From: Iris pallida | Taxonomy: Eukaryota > Streptophyta > Magnoliopsida > Asparagales > Iridaceae | Assembly (NCBI GenBank): GCA_029216955.1 | Contig: JANAVB010042235.1 | Location: 32,501-96,500 of the forward strand | DNA: 64,000 bases | Direction of reading: 5' to 3' | Shown here: piece after piece, positions 48,680 through 61,237 of the stretch | Layout of the letters: each line of letters starts with the position of its first letter | Position numbering within the stretch: the stretch's first letter is position 1 | Program-made: the position numbers and the translations under genes | Notes under the pieces: model-generated | Told to the model about the DNA's origin: nothing | The model's input: only the letters and a program-made list of their open reading frames with translations | Database searches by the model: none

Positions 48680-49933
48680 TCATATCCAATTTAAAATAAT
48701 CGTTCTCGAAATTAGAAATACGCACGATCTAAGAAATACGATATACAAATGGAAGAAAATGCTAAGTACAAAAGTCGTACCTCAAACTCGAAAAGATGGG
48801 ATGGAAATAAATGTTATAAGTTCCTAAGGTTAGTTTGGTCTACGTGGTATCAAGGTTGAGAATGAGTGCGGGAAGGGAATGAGTACACAATTTAAAGATA
48901 TCTGTAAATCTTAGGTTCTGTCCACTCTTGAAATCACTATACTTATTACTTCCTTCAATTGAATCACCAAATTCCTTAAATTTTAAATATCCACTGTGTT
49001 AAATCTAATCAAATCTTATAATAATCTCATAAATTTCAAATCAAACTTAATCTTCTTCGAAATTTAAATACATCTAAGTTCCAAATGCAAATCAAATCTT
49101 ACGTTCTCTTCAATATTAAATAGAAAAATTCATTCATCATATCTTATTCCAAATTTAAACTTTGAAACTTCATAGCCTTAAAAATTAAATTTTCAACTTC
49201 AAAGGCTTATCAACTCTCAACATTCAACCTTTAATCAAATTCGAAATTGTTTAAAACTTAAATCCAATTCATCAACATTTAAATCTTCTTAAATTCAATC
49301 CTCAAAATATTTTCTACTTACGGTTAAATCATTATTCTCAAGTATTTATTTTCTCTCTTTTCTTTCTCAAAGTCAAAATAAATCATAATTGTACTTCAAA
49401 AATCCTCAAGGACGAAAGAATTTAAATCTTTCAATCATATTTTACTTAATCGTTCTTCTTGAGCATTATCTAAAAGTCTCACATTTATCACATAAAATTC
49501 TAACTATAATTTAAAATTTCAACCCCACTTAAATATATTAATCCTTCATGCATGACTATATCCTTAAAAAAATTCAAATCATTCAATAGTGTTAATCAAT
49601 TTCCTCAGAGATTTAAAATATTTGTAACTTAATTTTCTCACCAACATTTCCTTCGACAAGATTATCTGTCTAATAAAGTAACTAACCTATGGGACATATA
49701 CGAATGCTAACCATCTTTCTAACCTCCATCAAACACGAGAAAATATGATTCACGTTAGAACGAAGATCAAGCAAGATCCAAGTCAAGCAGTCAAACAAGA
49801 ATTTGAAATGAAGTCGGGGGATGATCAAGCATGTGGATGAGAAACTAAATTCTAATCCTAAATGAATGCTTTCTCGGTATAGTAACGTAACCGAAGCAAT
49901 ATTTTCTCGACCTGCGTGGGCCACCACAAAATA
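48680..49933 (-). other. Internal region of the second large-LTR element, no coding
   Basis: 1254 bp, AT-rich, with many TCAAATCTTAA-like runs. On the minus strand its right edge carries the leader motif GTGGTGGCCCACGCAGGTCGA just after the 5' LTR, and its left edge the TTTCGAGAACGATT motif and a short pre-LTR tract. No gag or pol was seen; the longest minus frame (49682-50038) crosses the LTR border and has no motif. Confidence 0.7.
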
Positions 49934-51118
49934 TATAACGCTCCAATCCCAAAATACGTAGGAATAGAAACATAACATGCCAGTCGTATAATAAATATAC
50001 GTAAATTGTATATGCAATATATAGATTTCATGGCTCACTAAATCTCATTCACAGAAAATAGAATAAAAAATATCATTAAATCAAATATGAAAATGTCAAT
50101 GAACAAGTTGTTGGGTGGAGACAAATCTACTACCAAGCGAATCTAAAGAATTGATTGGAATACATAAGATAAAGAATAACAATAAAATTAGTCCACCATC
50201 TAGGAGAAAGTCACATAGTCCGCAAAGGTAGAAAAGGAAGAGTGTAGTCCGAAATCTGTACTCCTCGTGATACTGTATTGTCTATACCTGGAGAGATCAC
50301 CAGGTCCTTAGAGAGACATAACAAGATATAGGAAAACTTGCCATATAGCTAAATATAAACTGCTCAATTATAATATGGATCACAATATGGTTCAATTTCT
50401 ATCATCGAATTAGTGAACTACACCTATAACCAAACAAGGACAAGGTGTGACACACTATTCCGTAACAAAATAGTTCCATGACATGATAAGGCATAGGTAC
50501 ATAAATATACAAAAAAAAAGTACGTATACCAAAATGAATAAAGGTCACCAAACTATTCTATGTGATACATGCACCTTTGAAGACAACGTTCCAGGGGCTC
50601 TCCGAGAATAAAGGCACGACGCATTAGCGTTTTAATCGAGCCACTAGTGGCATCTAAGAGGAAAATAAATGCACAATACACTAGCTCTCGGGTGAGTCAT
50701 TAATGACATCTAGAGGAAAGTAAATGCATGCACGCTAGCACTCAACTGAGTCTACTAGCGATGACTGGAGCGAAATAAATAAGTAGAAGCTCCTAATAGT
50801 TGTCTCCCCCATGATACTATACATGTGTCGTCCCACGACACACAAACATGCGTTGTCTCCACAACACAGTTTTCCTTAATAAATGCTAAATCTTAAATAC
50901 AAATCTATTACAGTTATACCCTAACGCACGGCCTGTACGCACCGATGCGCGGTCGGTATGCAAGTCTGAATCTATATGCAACTTGTGACTTTGTGGCACA
51001 AAGGTGTCAAGGTCAATGGATGCAACACAAACAAAGAATGGTATCTTAATTATAGGTCAAATACATAAAAATAAACTAAAGTAACAAAACATAAACTAAC
51101 AGTAATGTGCATCTACAT
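49934..51118 (-). repeat. Second LTR of the second element, interrupted at 51118
   Basis: Matches 30766-31336 and then 45815-46435 of the first LTR in order, without the two DNA transposons. It begins TATAACGCTCC, a mutated form of the expected TGTAACGC start. It is cut by the inverted LTR pair at 51119 and should continue beyond the window. Confidence 0.8.
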
Positions 51119-54070
51119 TGTAAAACCCCTTATAATTTAAAGGAATATTTAAATTATTTTTCAATTTTATTTAATTCTAATTTATTTTTATCTTATTTAT
51201 ATTATATAAAAGGACTATAGCCATGGTTGAGTTTGAATATGCAAGACGACTAGAAAGTATGGCATGCCTAGCGTAGTCGGGTGCTTTAACTAGTATGCTA
51301 GCCATGTTAGGAATGTCATGGTCATATTGTAATCTCTTGCATGTTAACCATTCAAATTATGGCACAAGTTATATTTTATTTAATTAATTAGTTAAGAAAG
51401 CCTTTATGACTTTTTAGGAGATCCGGTTGCACCAAACCTTCCCAAACCTCTTCCAAGCCAAACCCAACCCTATGTAGGCATGTTGGGCATTAATAAATAT
51501 TAATAATTACATTTATTTGTATTTCATTCAGATTTTTTTAGTGTAATTACATAGATAGAATTAAATAGTTCTATATTAGGAAACCCATTTTTAAATCCTC
51601 AATCCAATCAACTTGCCAACTCACCAAACAACCAAATCATGCCAAGTGGATCCCCACCATGCTAATTTCGGCCAAGCAACCCCCCTATAGCTGAATGCAT
51701 CAAATTAAATAGGATTTAAATCCTAAATTGCTTAAAATTTTTAAGGATATGTTTAAATATACCAACTTATCCCAAACCTTAACCAAATCCTAATCTTTCT
51801 CTCCCTCACCTTTGGCCGACCAAAACCCTCTCCCTCTCCATAATTTTGGCAGCAACAAACTCCCCATAGCCTCTATACATCATCTCCTCCATTGTACATC
51901 TCTCCATCCTTCACAAAAACTCATCTCCTCCACCATACATCCCCAAAACCCCTCAAAACAAACCCTAAAAACTCATCTCCTCCATCCAATCCTCTATAGC
52001 CATTATCAACTCTCCCATACTCACTAAGAGAGGATTAGCAAGCAAGGATAGCGGAAAAGATTGGAGCTTTGGTGAAGAGAAGTCATCATCACCCTTTTAG
52101 GGAGGATCTTTGGTAAATCCTAATCTTTCCTTCTAAAAATCTTTGCTAAAATTTTAGAAAATATGTTATTAATTCTGTAGAAATCATATTTTGATGACTT
52201 TTGTTAGTTATAATCATCCATAAAGGTTTCATAAAATATATGCGTAATATTCATGTGTTGGTAGGATCAAAATTAACCCTATTGTAAAGGAACTATGAGT
52301 TATTGGTTCCTATTTTCAAAACTAAATGTTATGTGTGTTCATATACATAAATTAGGATTTTAAGTATTTTTCCATGATTTTAGCAACTCAAATCTGGTCA
52401 AAATTGTAGGTCAAAACTAGCTAATTACGGTAACCGGTGACCTAGAATGTCCCAAACTTAGTATAACTCAATCTTGTACCTCTGATATTATTCTATGAAA
52501 TAAATTACTTTATTACTGTTTAAAATATATTTTTGGTTATTTTGGCAATTTTGAGTCATTAACTATGTTCCGGGCGAGTTTCGGGTAGACTAGCTGACTT
52601 ATTAATCAACTAGTCATAAATATCTTTAGAAATATTAATTCTAGAATTTTAGAGATAAATCTGTAGAAAATTAGTTTAAAATATTTTTATGATTTTATAC
52701 TATTTTTAAGTATGTTATAGAAGTAGGTGCATAACCGACTAATTAAAAGTTAGAAACCCTAAAACTGTGTTTCGATGTCTCGTGGAACCTGTATGTGATT
52801 GTATGGATCTAAATGGTTTCACGAGAGATTGAATAATTTTAACACATTACTTTGACTAATTAAGTCGTATCGTAAGTTTCATAAGTAGTGACTTAGTTTA
52901 GTTAATTAATTATCTAGGAGCGTCAGGTTCCGGAGGCGTGGACGCGGGAGCGGCGTTTCATATTTATAGTACAAAATCTGGCAAGATACCTTGCCATAAT
53001 TTACTGTTTATAATTAGTATGCATTTTATTTATTGTATATCACTGTGTATTTACTTCAAGTTCTTTTAGTTGTACCATTATTACAGTTCCTGATCTAGTG
53101 TCTGCTCAGTGATATTAGCTGTACTTTGTTATTATCCTTTGATTGCATATGGACCTAGAGTTAAGGGACTACCATTTGTAGAGTATCGCATATACCTTGA
53201 CACAGTTGTACCACGAGGATGTGTGAGATGAGTGACATGTAGAGGTCCTTGCGTATTGGCTGATCCCAGTGTGCATGCGTTAGGGCTAACTGCTAATAGA
53301 GGCATGTTAGGAGACTTAGCAGATAGTAGAGGTATATGGTCGTGGATGCGACTTAAATAAGAGCATCGGGTAAGAAGAACAATACCTAACGTATGGGCTT
53401 CTTTGCACTTCCTGCTTACCTGTGCACTCCTCCGGAGATGCAGGCTCCAGGTGCCCCTAACGCTTTTCAGAGCGTTATGGACGTACCCCCTTGCACATGA
53501 TATCCTCTGACGATCTTCGGACGTTACGGACGTGGGCCCCTGGTACCCTATATGGGGACTATGCCGATTCCATTTACAGCCAGGACTCATGCGTCAAAGG
53601 ATTGTTTCTCAACTGTGATCACTTTAGTATGGTTAGGTTACCTATTTATGTCTTATTTTCTTTAATTGTGGCATAATTTATATTCAGTATTTATATGGCA
53701 TGTTTATTGTATCTTGTTACGTCCCTCTGAGGACCTGGTTATCTCGTCAGGTGCGTGCTCGTCCTTCGCAAGTGTTCTAGCCAAGGCCGTGATCTTATCC
53801 ATTCCTTCGAAGATGATTGCCCTTTGTTCGTCTTGTCATTTTAGATATCATTTTTTGTATATTTTTTCTTTTAAAATAGTTGGTAGTGGATTTGTCTCCG
53901 CCCAACTACATGTATAAATGACAAATTCTGAGTTAATTATAATATATCTTTATTGTTGTGGATGAGATTTAGTTATCATGGTTTTACTGCATTTTACAGC
54001 TTATGCGTACATACGGGATTCCATACATTGGAGTATACTTCGTATGTATACAGCTGGCATAGATACGTAC
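51119..54070 (+). repeat. LTR, left arm of a 2.95-kb palindrome
   Basis: Starts TGTAAAACCCCTTATAA and runs to the palindrome centre. It is the reverse complement of 54115-57065 over its whole length with scattered differences. Its far end lacks the last ~24-30 bp of the LTR (compare TGTAATGCCCTAG at 61238). It is inserted into the second element's LTR after CATCTACAT. Frames inside are short and not conserved between arms. Confidence 0.9.
51203..51210 (+). promoter_or_regulatory. TATA box in the left-arm LTR
   Basis: TATATAAA about 85 bp into the LTR, followed by AGGACTATAG. The mirror copy is TTTATATA at 56975-56982 on the minus strand, so the two arms have facing promoters. Confidence 0.5.
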
Positions 54071-54114
54071 GAAATTTGTCATTTATACGTACGAAATTTG
54101 TCATTTAGGGCTAG
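54071..54114. other. 44-bp spacer at the palindrome centre
   Basis: Contains GAAATTTGTCATTTA twice in direct order, each preceded by TACGTAC, followed by GGGCTAG, which is the start of the right arm's LTR sequence. The short duplication looks like a repair or template-switch footprint. Confidence 0.8.
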
Positions 54115-57065
54115 GTACGTATCCATGCCAGCTGTATACATACGAAGTATACTCCAATGTATGGAATCATGTATGTACACATAAGCTGTAAAATACAATA
54201 AAACCATGATAACTAAATCTCATCCACAACAATAAAGAATAATATAATCAACTCAAGAATTTGTCATTTATACATTGGACGGAGACAAATCCACTACCAA
54301 CTATTTTAAAAGAAAAAATATACAAGAAAATGATATCTAAAAATGACAAGACGAACCAAGGGCAATCTTCGAAGGAATGGATAAGATCACGGCCTTGGCT
54401 AGAACAGCTGCTAAAGACAAGAGCACGCACCTGGCGAGATAACCAGGTCCTCAGAGGGACGTAACAAGATACAATAAACATGCCATATAAATACTGAATA
54501 TAAATTATGCCACAATTAAAGAAAATGACAAGACATAAATAGGTAACCTAACCATACTAAAGTGATCATGCAGTTGAGAAACAATCCTTTCGACGCATGA
54601 GCCCTGTAAATGGGATCGGCATAGTACCCATATAGGGCACCAGGGGCCCACGTCCGTAACGTCCGAAGATCGTCAGAGGACATCATGTGCAAGGGGGTAC
54701 GTCCATAACGCTCTGGAAAGCGTCAGAGGACACCTGGAGCCTGCATCTCCGGAGGAGTGCACAGGTAAGCAGGGAAGTGCAAAGAAGTCCATACGTCAGG
54801 TATTGTTCTCTTACCCGATGCTCTTATTTAAGTCGCATCCACGACCATATACCTACTATCTGCTAAGTCTCCTAACATGCCTCTATTAGCAGTTAGCCCT
54901 AACGCATGCGCATGGGATCAGCCAATACACAAGGACCTCTACATGTACTCATCTCACACATCCTCGTGGTACAACTGTGTCAAGGTATATACGATACTCT
55001 ACAAATGGTAGTCCCTTAACTCTAGGTCCATATGCAATCAAAGGATAATAACAAAGTACAGCTAATATCACTGAGCAGACACTAGATCAGGAACTGTAAT
55101 AATGGTACAACTAAAAGAACTTGAAGTAAATACACAGTGATATGCAATAAATAAAATACAGACTAATTATAAACAGTAAATTATGGCAAGGTATCTTGCC
55201 AGATTCCGTACTGTAAATATGAAACACCGCTCCCGCGTCCACGCCTCCGGAACCCGACGCTCCTAGATAATTAATTAACTAAACTAAGTCACTACTTATG
55301 AAACTTACAATACGACTTAATTAGTCAAAGTAATGTGTTAAAATTATATTCAATCTCTCGTGAAACATTTAGATCCATACAATACACACAGGTTCCACGA
55401 GACATCAAAACACAGTTTTAGGGTTTCTAACTTTTAATTAGTCGTTATGCCCCTACTTCTATAACATACTTAAAAATAGTATAAAAATCATAAAAATAAT
55501 ATTTAAACTATTTTCTACAGATTTATCTCTAAAATTCTATAATTAATATTTCTAAAAACATTTATGACTAGTTGATTAATAAGTCAGCTAGTCTACCCGA
55601 AACTCGCCCGAAACATAGTTAATGACTCAAAATTGCCAAAATAACAAAAATATATTTTAAACAGTAATAAAATAATTTTTCATAGAATAATATCAGAGGT
55701 ACAAGGATTGAGTTATACTATAAGTTTGGACATTCTAGGTCAGCCGGTTACCCGTAATTAGCTAGTTTTGACCTACAATTTTTTCGACCAGATTTGAGTT
55801 GCTAAAATCATGAAAAAATACTTAAAAATCCTACTTTATGTATGTGAACACACATAAAATTTAGTTTCGAAAATAGGAACCAATAACTCATAGTTCCTTT
55901 ACAATAGGGTTAATTTTGATCCTACCAACACATGAATATTACGCATATATTTTATGAAACCTTTATGGATGATTATAACTAACAAAAGTCATCAAAATAT
56001 AATTTCTACAGAATTAATAACATATTTTTACAAATTTTAGCAAAGATTTTTAGAAGAAAAGATTAGGGTTCTTACCAAAGATCCTTGCTAGAAAGGGTGA
56101 TGATGACTTCTCTTCACCAAAGCTCCAATTTTTCCGCTATCCTCGCTTGCTAATCTCTCTTAGTGAGTATGGGAGAGTTGATAATGGCTATAGAGGATTG
56201 GATGGGGGAGATGGAGTTTTTAGGGTTTGTTTTGAGGGGTTTCGGGATGTATGGCGGAGGATGAGTTTTTGTGAAGGATGGAGAGATGTGCAATGGGAAG
56301 ATGATGTATAGAGGCTATGGGGAGTTTGTTGCTGCCAAAATTATGGAGAGGGAGAGGGTTTTGGTCGGCCAAAGTTGAGGGAGAGAAAGATTAGGATTTG
56401 GTTAAGGTTTGGGATAAGTTGGTATATTTAAACATATCCTTAAATAAATTTTAAGCAATCTAGGATTTAAATCCTATTTAATTTGATGCATTCAGCTATA
56501 GGGGGGTTGCTTGGCCGAAATTAGCATGGTGGGGGTCCACTTGGCATGATTTGGTTGTTTGGTGAGTTGGCAAGTTGATTGGATTGAGGATTTAAAAAGG
56601 GGTTTCCTAATATAGAACTATTTAATTCTATCTATGTAATTACACTAAAAAATCTGAATTAAATACAAATAAATGTAATTATTAATATTTATTAATGCCC
56701 AATATGCCTACATAGGGTTGGGTTTGGCTTGGAAGAGGTTTGGGAAGGTTTGGTGCATCCGGGTCTCCTAAAAAGTCATAAAGGCTTTCTTAACTAATTA
56801 ATTAAATAAAATATAACTTGTGCCATAATTTGAATGGTTAACATGCAAGAGATTACAATATGACCATGGCATTCCTAACATGGCTAGCATACTAGTTAAA
56901 GCATCCGACTACGCTAGGCATGCCATACTTTCTAGTCGTCTTGCATATTCAAACTCAACCATGGCTATAGTCCTTTTATATAATATAAATAAGATAAAAA
57001 TAAATTAGAATTAAATAAAATCAAAAATAATTTAAATATTCCTTTAAATTATAAGGGGTTTTACA
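54115..57065 (-). repeat. LTR, right arm of the palindrome; 3' LTR of the third element
   Basis: Ends AAGGGGTTTTACA at 57065, next to the internal region. On the minus strand the upstream motif TTTCGAGGACGAAATT and a GTTGGGTAGGA tract mark the usual 3'-LTR border. The same LTR recurs from 61238 in the same orientation. It lacks its outermost ~24 bp at the palindrome centre. Confidence 0.88.
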
Positions 57066-60000
57066 TCCTACCCAACTTATGACAATTTCGTCCTCGAAAT
57101 TAAAAATAATCATAATATCAAGAATTGCGAGATTTTGTACGGAGGGAGAGTAGGTACGTCAAATTGTATCTCAATTTTTTTGAACGGATGGAGGTGTGGT
57201 TGTCATAGAAATCCTAATTGACCTCATATTCTACAAGATGGGGTATGCTTCCTTCCAGACTCTACCCAACTTATAGAAGTTGGCCACCCGTAAAGATCGT
57301 CGTCATTACAAGACTTTGAGGAGGACAATTTCTAGGGAGGGGTACGAGAATAATGGACACTTCTGACCGCAGTCTTTGATTCTAAGTGAGCCTCGATAAT
57401 ACCGTGACGTTCTTGGTCAATAAAAACTATAAGAAAGTTACTACAATCAAACATTATCACTCTAGGGGTCATGCTTTTGACAAGCTGGTAGCGACCTCTT
57501 GTTTGAATATACTAAGGTGTGTCGGTTCAGAAGGATTCGTTCTACGTCTAACATGAGAAACAAAGAAGTGAGCTTGAAAACTTAGGGAAGAAGAATTTAT
57601 GGCCAAGTGATGAGAATCGATGATAATTAAAGAACCCAGGCTATAGAATATGATTAGGCAAGTGTTTTAAAAACTCTAAGTCAAAACAACTAATATGTGG
57701 GCTGATGTTTGGTGTTGTGTAGGAGGCATGCGCTTGCTTGTTGGAAGGCATATGTCATAGGTGTGGTCTTGCATAGATCTTGAGTATTCAGTTTAGTTAA
57801 GGGAATGGGTCGATATTTGCATGGGTGAAATCGAATAGGTCAAATTTGGGTCTCTATGGTTTGTTTTGAGGAAACAATGTGTCATACACGTGGTGTAATT
57901 TCAAATGGAGCACTGGAAAGTTCGTTTGCGTGGGACATATATGTCATGTGAGTAGCATGACTAGTCTAGTTCGTGAGTGTGAACTTTATCGAAAGGAAAA
58001 CTAGTATTGTGCTTCAATTATCAAAATCACGGTCGAGGGTATCAAATGATACGAATATGGGTCGACGTTATGAACCATTGAATTATTAGTCTAATTGGAA
58101 CAAATCATTTCCAACCACTTGCTAATTCCAAAATCTTATGTTTCTTAGGAGGCTTGCGATCTATTTGCCTCAAAAATTTGCTATTGATTTAAACAAAAAT
58201 GAGTCTATGATCGACTTAAAATTTAGGTTGTAATCTGTTACCGTAGTTATCTAAACGCACGAGCAAAGGGATATAAAATGCAAAACAAAAGATCGTTTCA
58301 TAAATTCCATACAGACGGAAGAACGATCACGATTGTAATCCCATTCTGAGAGGTAGAGTATAATAAGTTCAATGTTCTACCCATCTTAAAGAAGTTGTTT
58401 AATCGGGGAAAGCACAGTAATAGGGCTTCTAAGAAGGTCAAATTTCTAGGAGGTATAGGAAGTATGAGGTATTTCCAATCATAGTCACAGACTCTATAGG
58501 AAGTCTAGGTATTATCTATTTAATATGGCCCATATATTAATTATTTTTGGTCAAGACAGTATGAGAGGTCTTGGTCAAGTATATCCGGAAGCAAGTTGGT
58601 ACCGAGAGATGCATAACATAGGCTACGAAGAGATGCAGTTACGAAATCTATGGAAGGAGAATTAGTGAGCCAAGAGGTGAGACCTATATAATAGGGGTGA
58701 GGGCCTATTTCATAAGTTTGATTTTATAGTCCCAATATGGCGATGGGCTATGATGGGTTTAACTGAGTCTCAATAGGTTCCCTAATTGGACTTCAATCTT
58801 TGATTGCATGAACTTTAGATTTTAATCTATAGTAGCTGGACAAAATTTTGTAGAATTTTAAACCATCCCTATTAGGTTAGGGTAATGTAGAATAGGTTCA
58901 AATTCAAGTGGTTGGGCAAATTTCCCGTCGGGTTGGTAGAATAGGTTCTGTAAGTCATGAGATGCGCCTTCCGTGACTTTTGTGTTTAAGTAGCACACAA
59001 GGCCTCTATTGAGTGGCACACTAGTGGCATGTGCGTAGAGGGCTTCGAGTATATCATAACCATATATTGGGCCAAAAGATTTGAGTCAAGGTTGGATCTC
59101 TAACTGCAGTCCGAAAGTACATCGGTGTTATGGTAAGGGTTATCGCTAGTCCCTTTTGACCTGAAAGTCGTATCATAATAATAAGTCCAAGGAGATGTGT
59201 TTGTGTGGGGCATGATATGTCTACTTGAAGGTGGGCTCGTTTAAGTTTTGTATATAAATTTTGTTGGAAGGTAATAGATAGTATTACACTTCAAATATCA
59301 AAGTCACGGTAAGGAACACCAAAAGATCTAAAAAACAAAGTGGGAGTTCACGAGTCACTAATTTATCATCCTAGTGAGAACCAATTTACCTCAATCAATC
59401 GGTAATTCCCAAATTCCTAAAAGTAAGAATGGCTTACAATCTATTTACTCTAGAGACTAGGATATGGTTTTAGGAATAATGAGGTTAGGAATATTTGAGT
59501 CGATATCGTACCTTGACATTTGGTAATAATATGTCACGATGTGATCGATAACATGATAGGGTAGTTGTGAATCAGTTTCGAGGATTGTACCCCGAGTCCT
59601 AATAAATAGAAATGATGCGTACAGTGGTACCTGAGTCGATAAGATGGAATGACCCGCTTGTCCATGGTATACGAGAGTCTATCGGTGGAATAACGAACTC
59701 TAAAGCACGTCATGGGAAAGATCCCTAACTACTAAGTCGTAAATTTCTATTTGTGTCAAACCTGCCAGACTATAGTCACAAGCGTTCAAGAGGTATTAAA
59801 TGTAGTGCTCATGCATCACTTGTTGATTACTAATACAACATAATGACGGGATGCATGCTACAGATTTTGGCTAAGCTGGTGAATGTGTTGTTCTAATATT
59901 ATGTCACTTCTTTGATAATAGAATTTTGTACCTAGAGTAACATCTGCTGAATCTCTAATCTTGGAATGGGTGTCTACCACGGTCCTTGCAATGCTTGTCC

Positions 60001-61237
60001 TTGTTTTGGTCTATTCTTCTCTGTCTAAACTGTGGGGGCCTAGTCAAGTAAGGTTTGAGTTAAGGCATACAGGTTGCTAGTTAAGCCAAGAATCAAGATG
60101 AAATTTGGAGACTCACAATAATTGATTCCTAGAGATTAGATAGTCTCATAGGTTTGCGGTTTACCCAAGGGTAAGATCTTACTCATCTTTCAAGCTCAAA
60201 TGACTAGGTCACGATATTACTATTAGGGTCGAGGGAAGGACGAGCAACTTTAGGCAAGGTTGTAGTTATATGGCTTGGCCGATGGTTGCTATACTTGTGC
60301 ATATAACTACCATGGCCATGGGGATACTCTGTATTTATCTATCAAATACGAGCGTTCGTCTTTCCAATCAGTGAAAGACAAAAGCAATAAAGAGTTCAAG
60401 AAAGATGTCATTGAATACAATTACGTAATTCAAAGCGAATGTGTAATTCAAGAGGAATTGTCAATGCAGTCGCGGATGAGATCCTAAATACCTCTATATC
60501 TCAATCCACGTGGGATAATCATATGAAGAGCGAACCAAGTGCACTATGGTTGATCAGACCATAATACATTGATTCTAATTAGACAATATGCTTGTGGGCG
60601 TCCCCAGTATACATATGTCCTGAACAAGCTCGACAAAGAATAAGCTTGCAAAACTAGGCTATAAATAGCGTCGTCATTCATGGTAGTTTAAAGTATAAGT
60701 ACGGGAGAATACGTTGAAAGCAGTAATAAATAGTTCGAGTTTCACAAGGATCTAAGTCTTATCCGGTGTGCTTGCGTATACAGCCGTCCTACTGGTTCTT
60801 GTATCAGGCCTTAGTTGACCAATGGGTATGGGCTATGAAATCTCTATATTCTAGGTAAATCTCTCCTACACTAGCATATATTCATTATCACTCTATTACA
60901 CTTTAATACTAGGTTAAAAGGATACGGGTGGTAGGTTGTAGTCATACTACTCAACTTATGAAGTCAACTAATAGAGTAATTGAGGAATATAACAGTATAG
61001 TCGTATGAGTTATCTCCTAACCTCCTATTCATCACGAAAGATGATAAGATTTACAGTGAAAGGAATCAAGCAGAAGGAAGTCAAGATAATCAGACGAGAG
61101 TTCGAGATTTGGAATCAAGGGAGGAAGTCAAGCTTGTAGATGAGATTCCTATATCCTAATCCTACATGCGGGCTCACATCGGCACAGTAACGTAACCGAA
61201 GTGACAAACTCGATCTGCATGGGCCACCACAAAAATA
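57066..61237 (-). other. Internal region of the third large-LTR element, non-coding
   Basis: 4172 bp between two same-orientation LTRs. The left edge has the pre-PPT motif; the right edge has GTGGTGGCCCATGCAGATCGA beside the LTR, as in the other two elements. No gag, protease, reverse transcriptase or integrase motif was found on either strand and no frame exceeds about 70 codons. It appears to contain an old tandem duplication (see 57180-59560). Confidence 0.75.
57180..59560. repeat. Diverged ~1.1-1.2-kb tandem repeat in the internal region
   Basis: Weakly similar blocks recur in order about 1.1-1.2 kb apart. Examples are CTACCCAACTTATAGAAGTT (57265) against CTACCCATCTTAAAGAAGTT (58378), and CACTTCAAATATCAAAGTCA (59287) against the matching stretch near 58010. 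Divergence is high, so this is an old duplication. Confidence 0.45.

Noticed and set aside
53132..53590. 152-codon minus-strand frame in the left palindrome arm
   Set aside because: The mirror arm and the LTR at 61238 break the same frame, so it is chance openness in LTR sequence.
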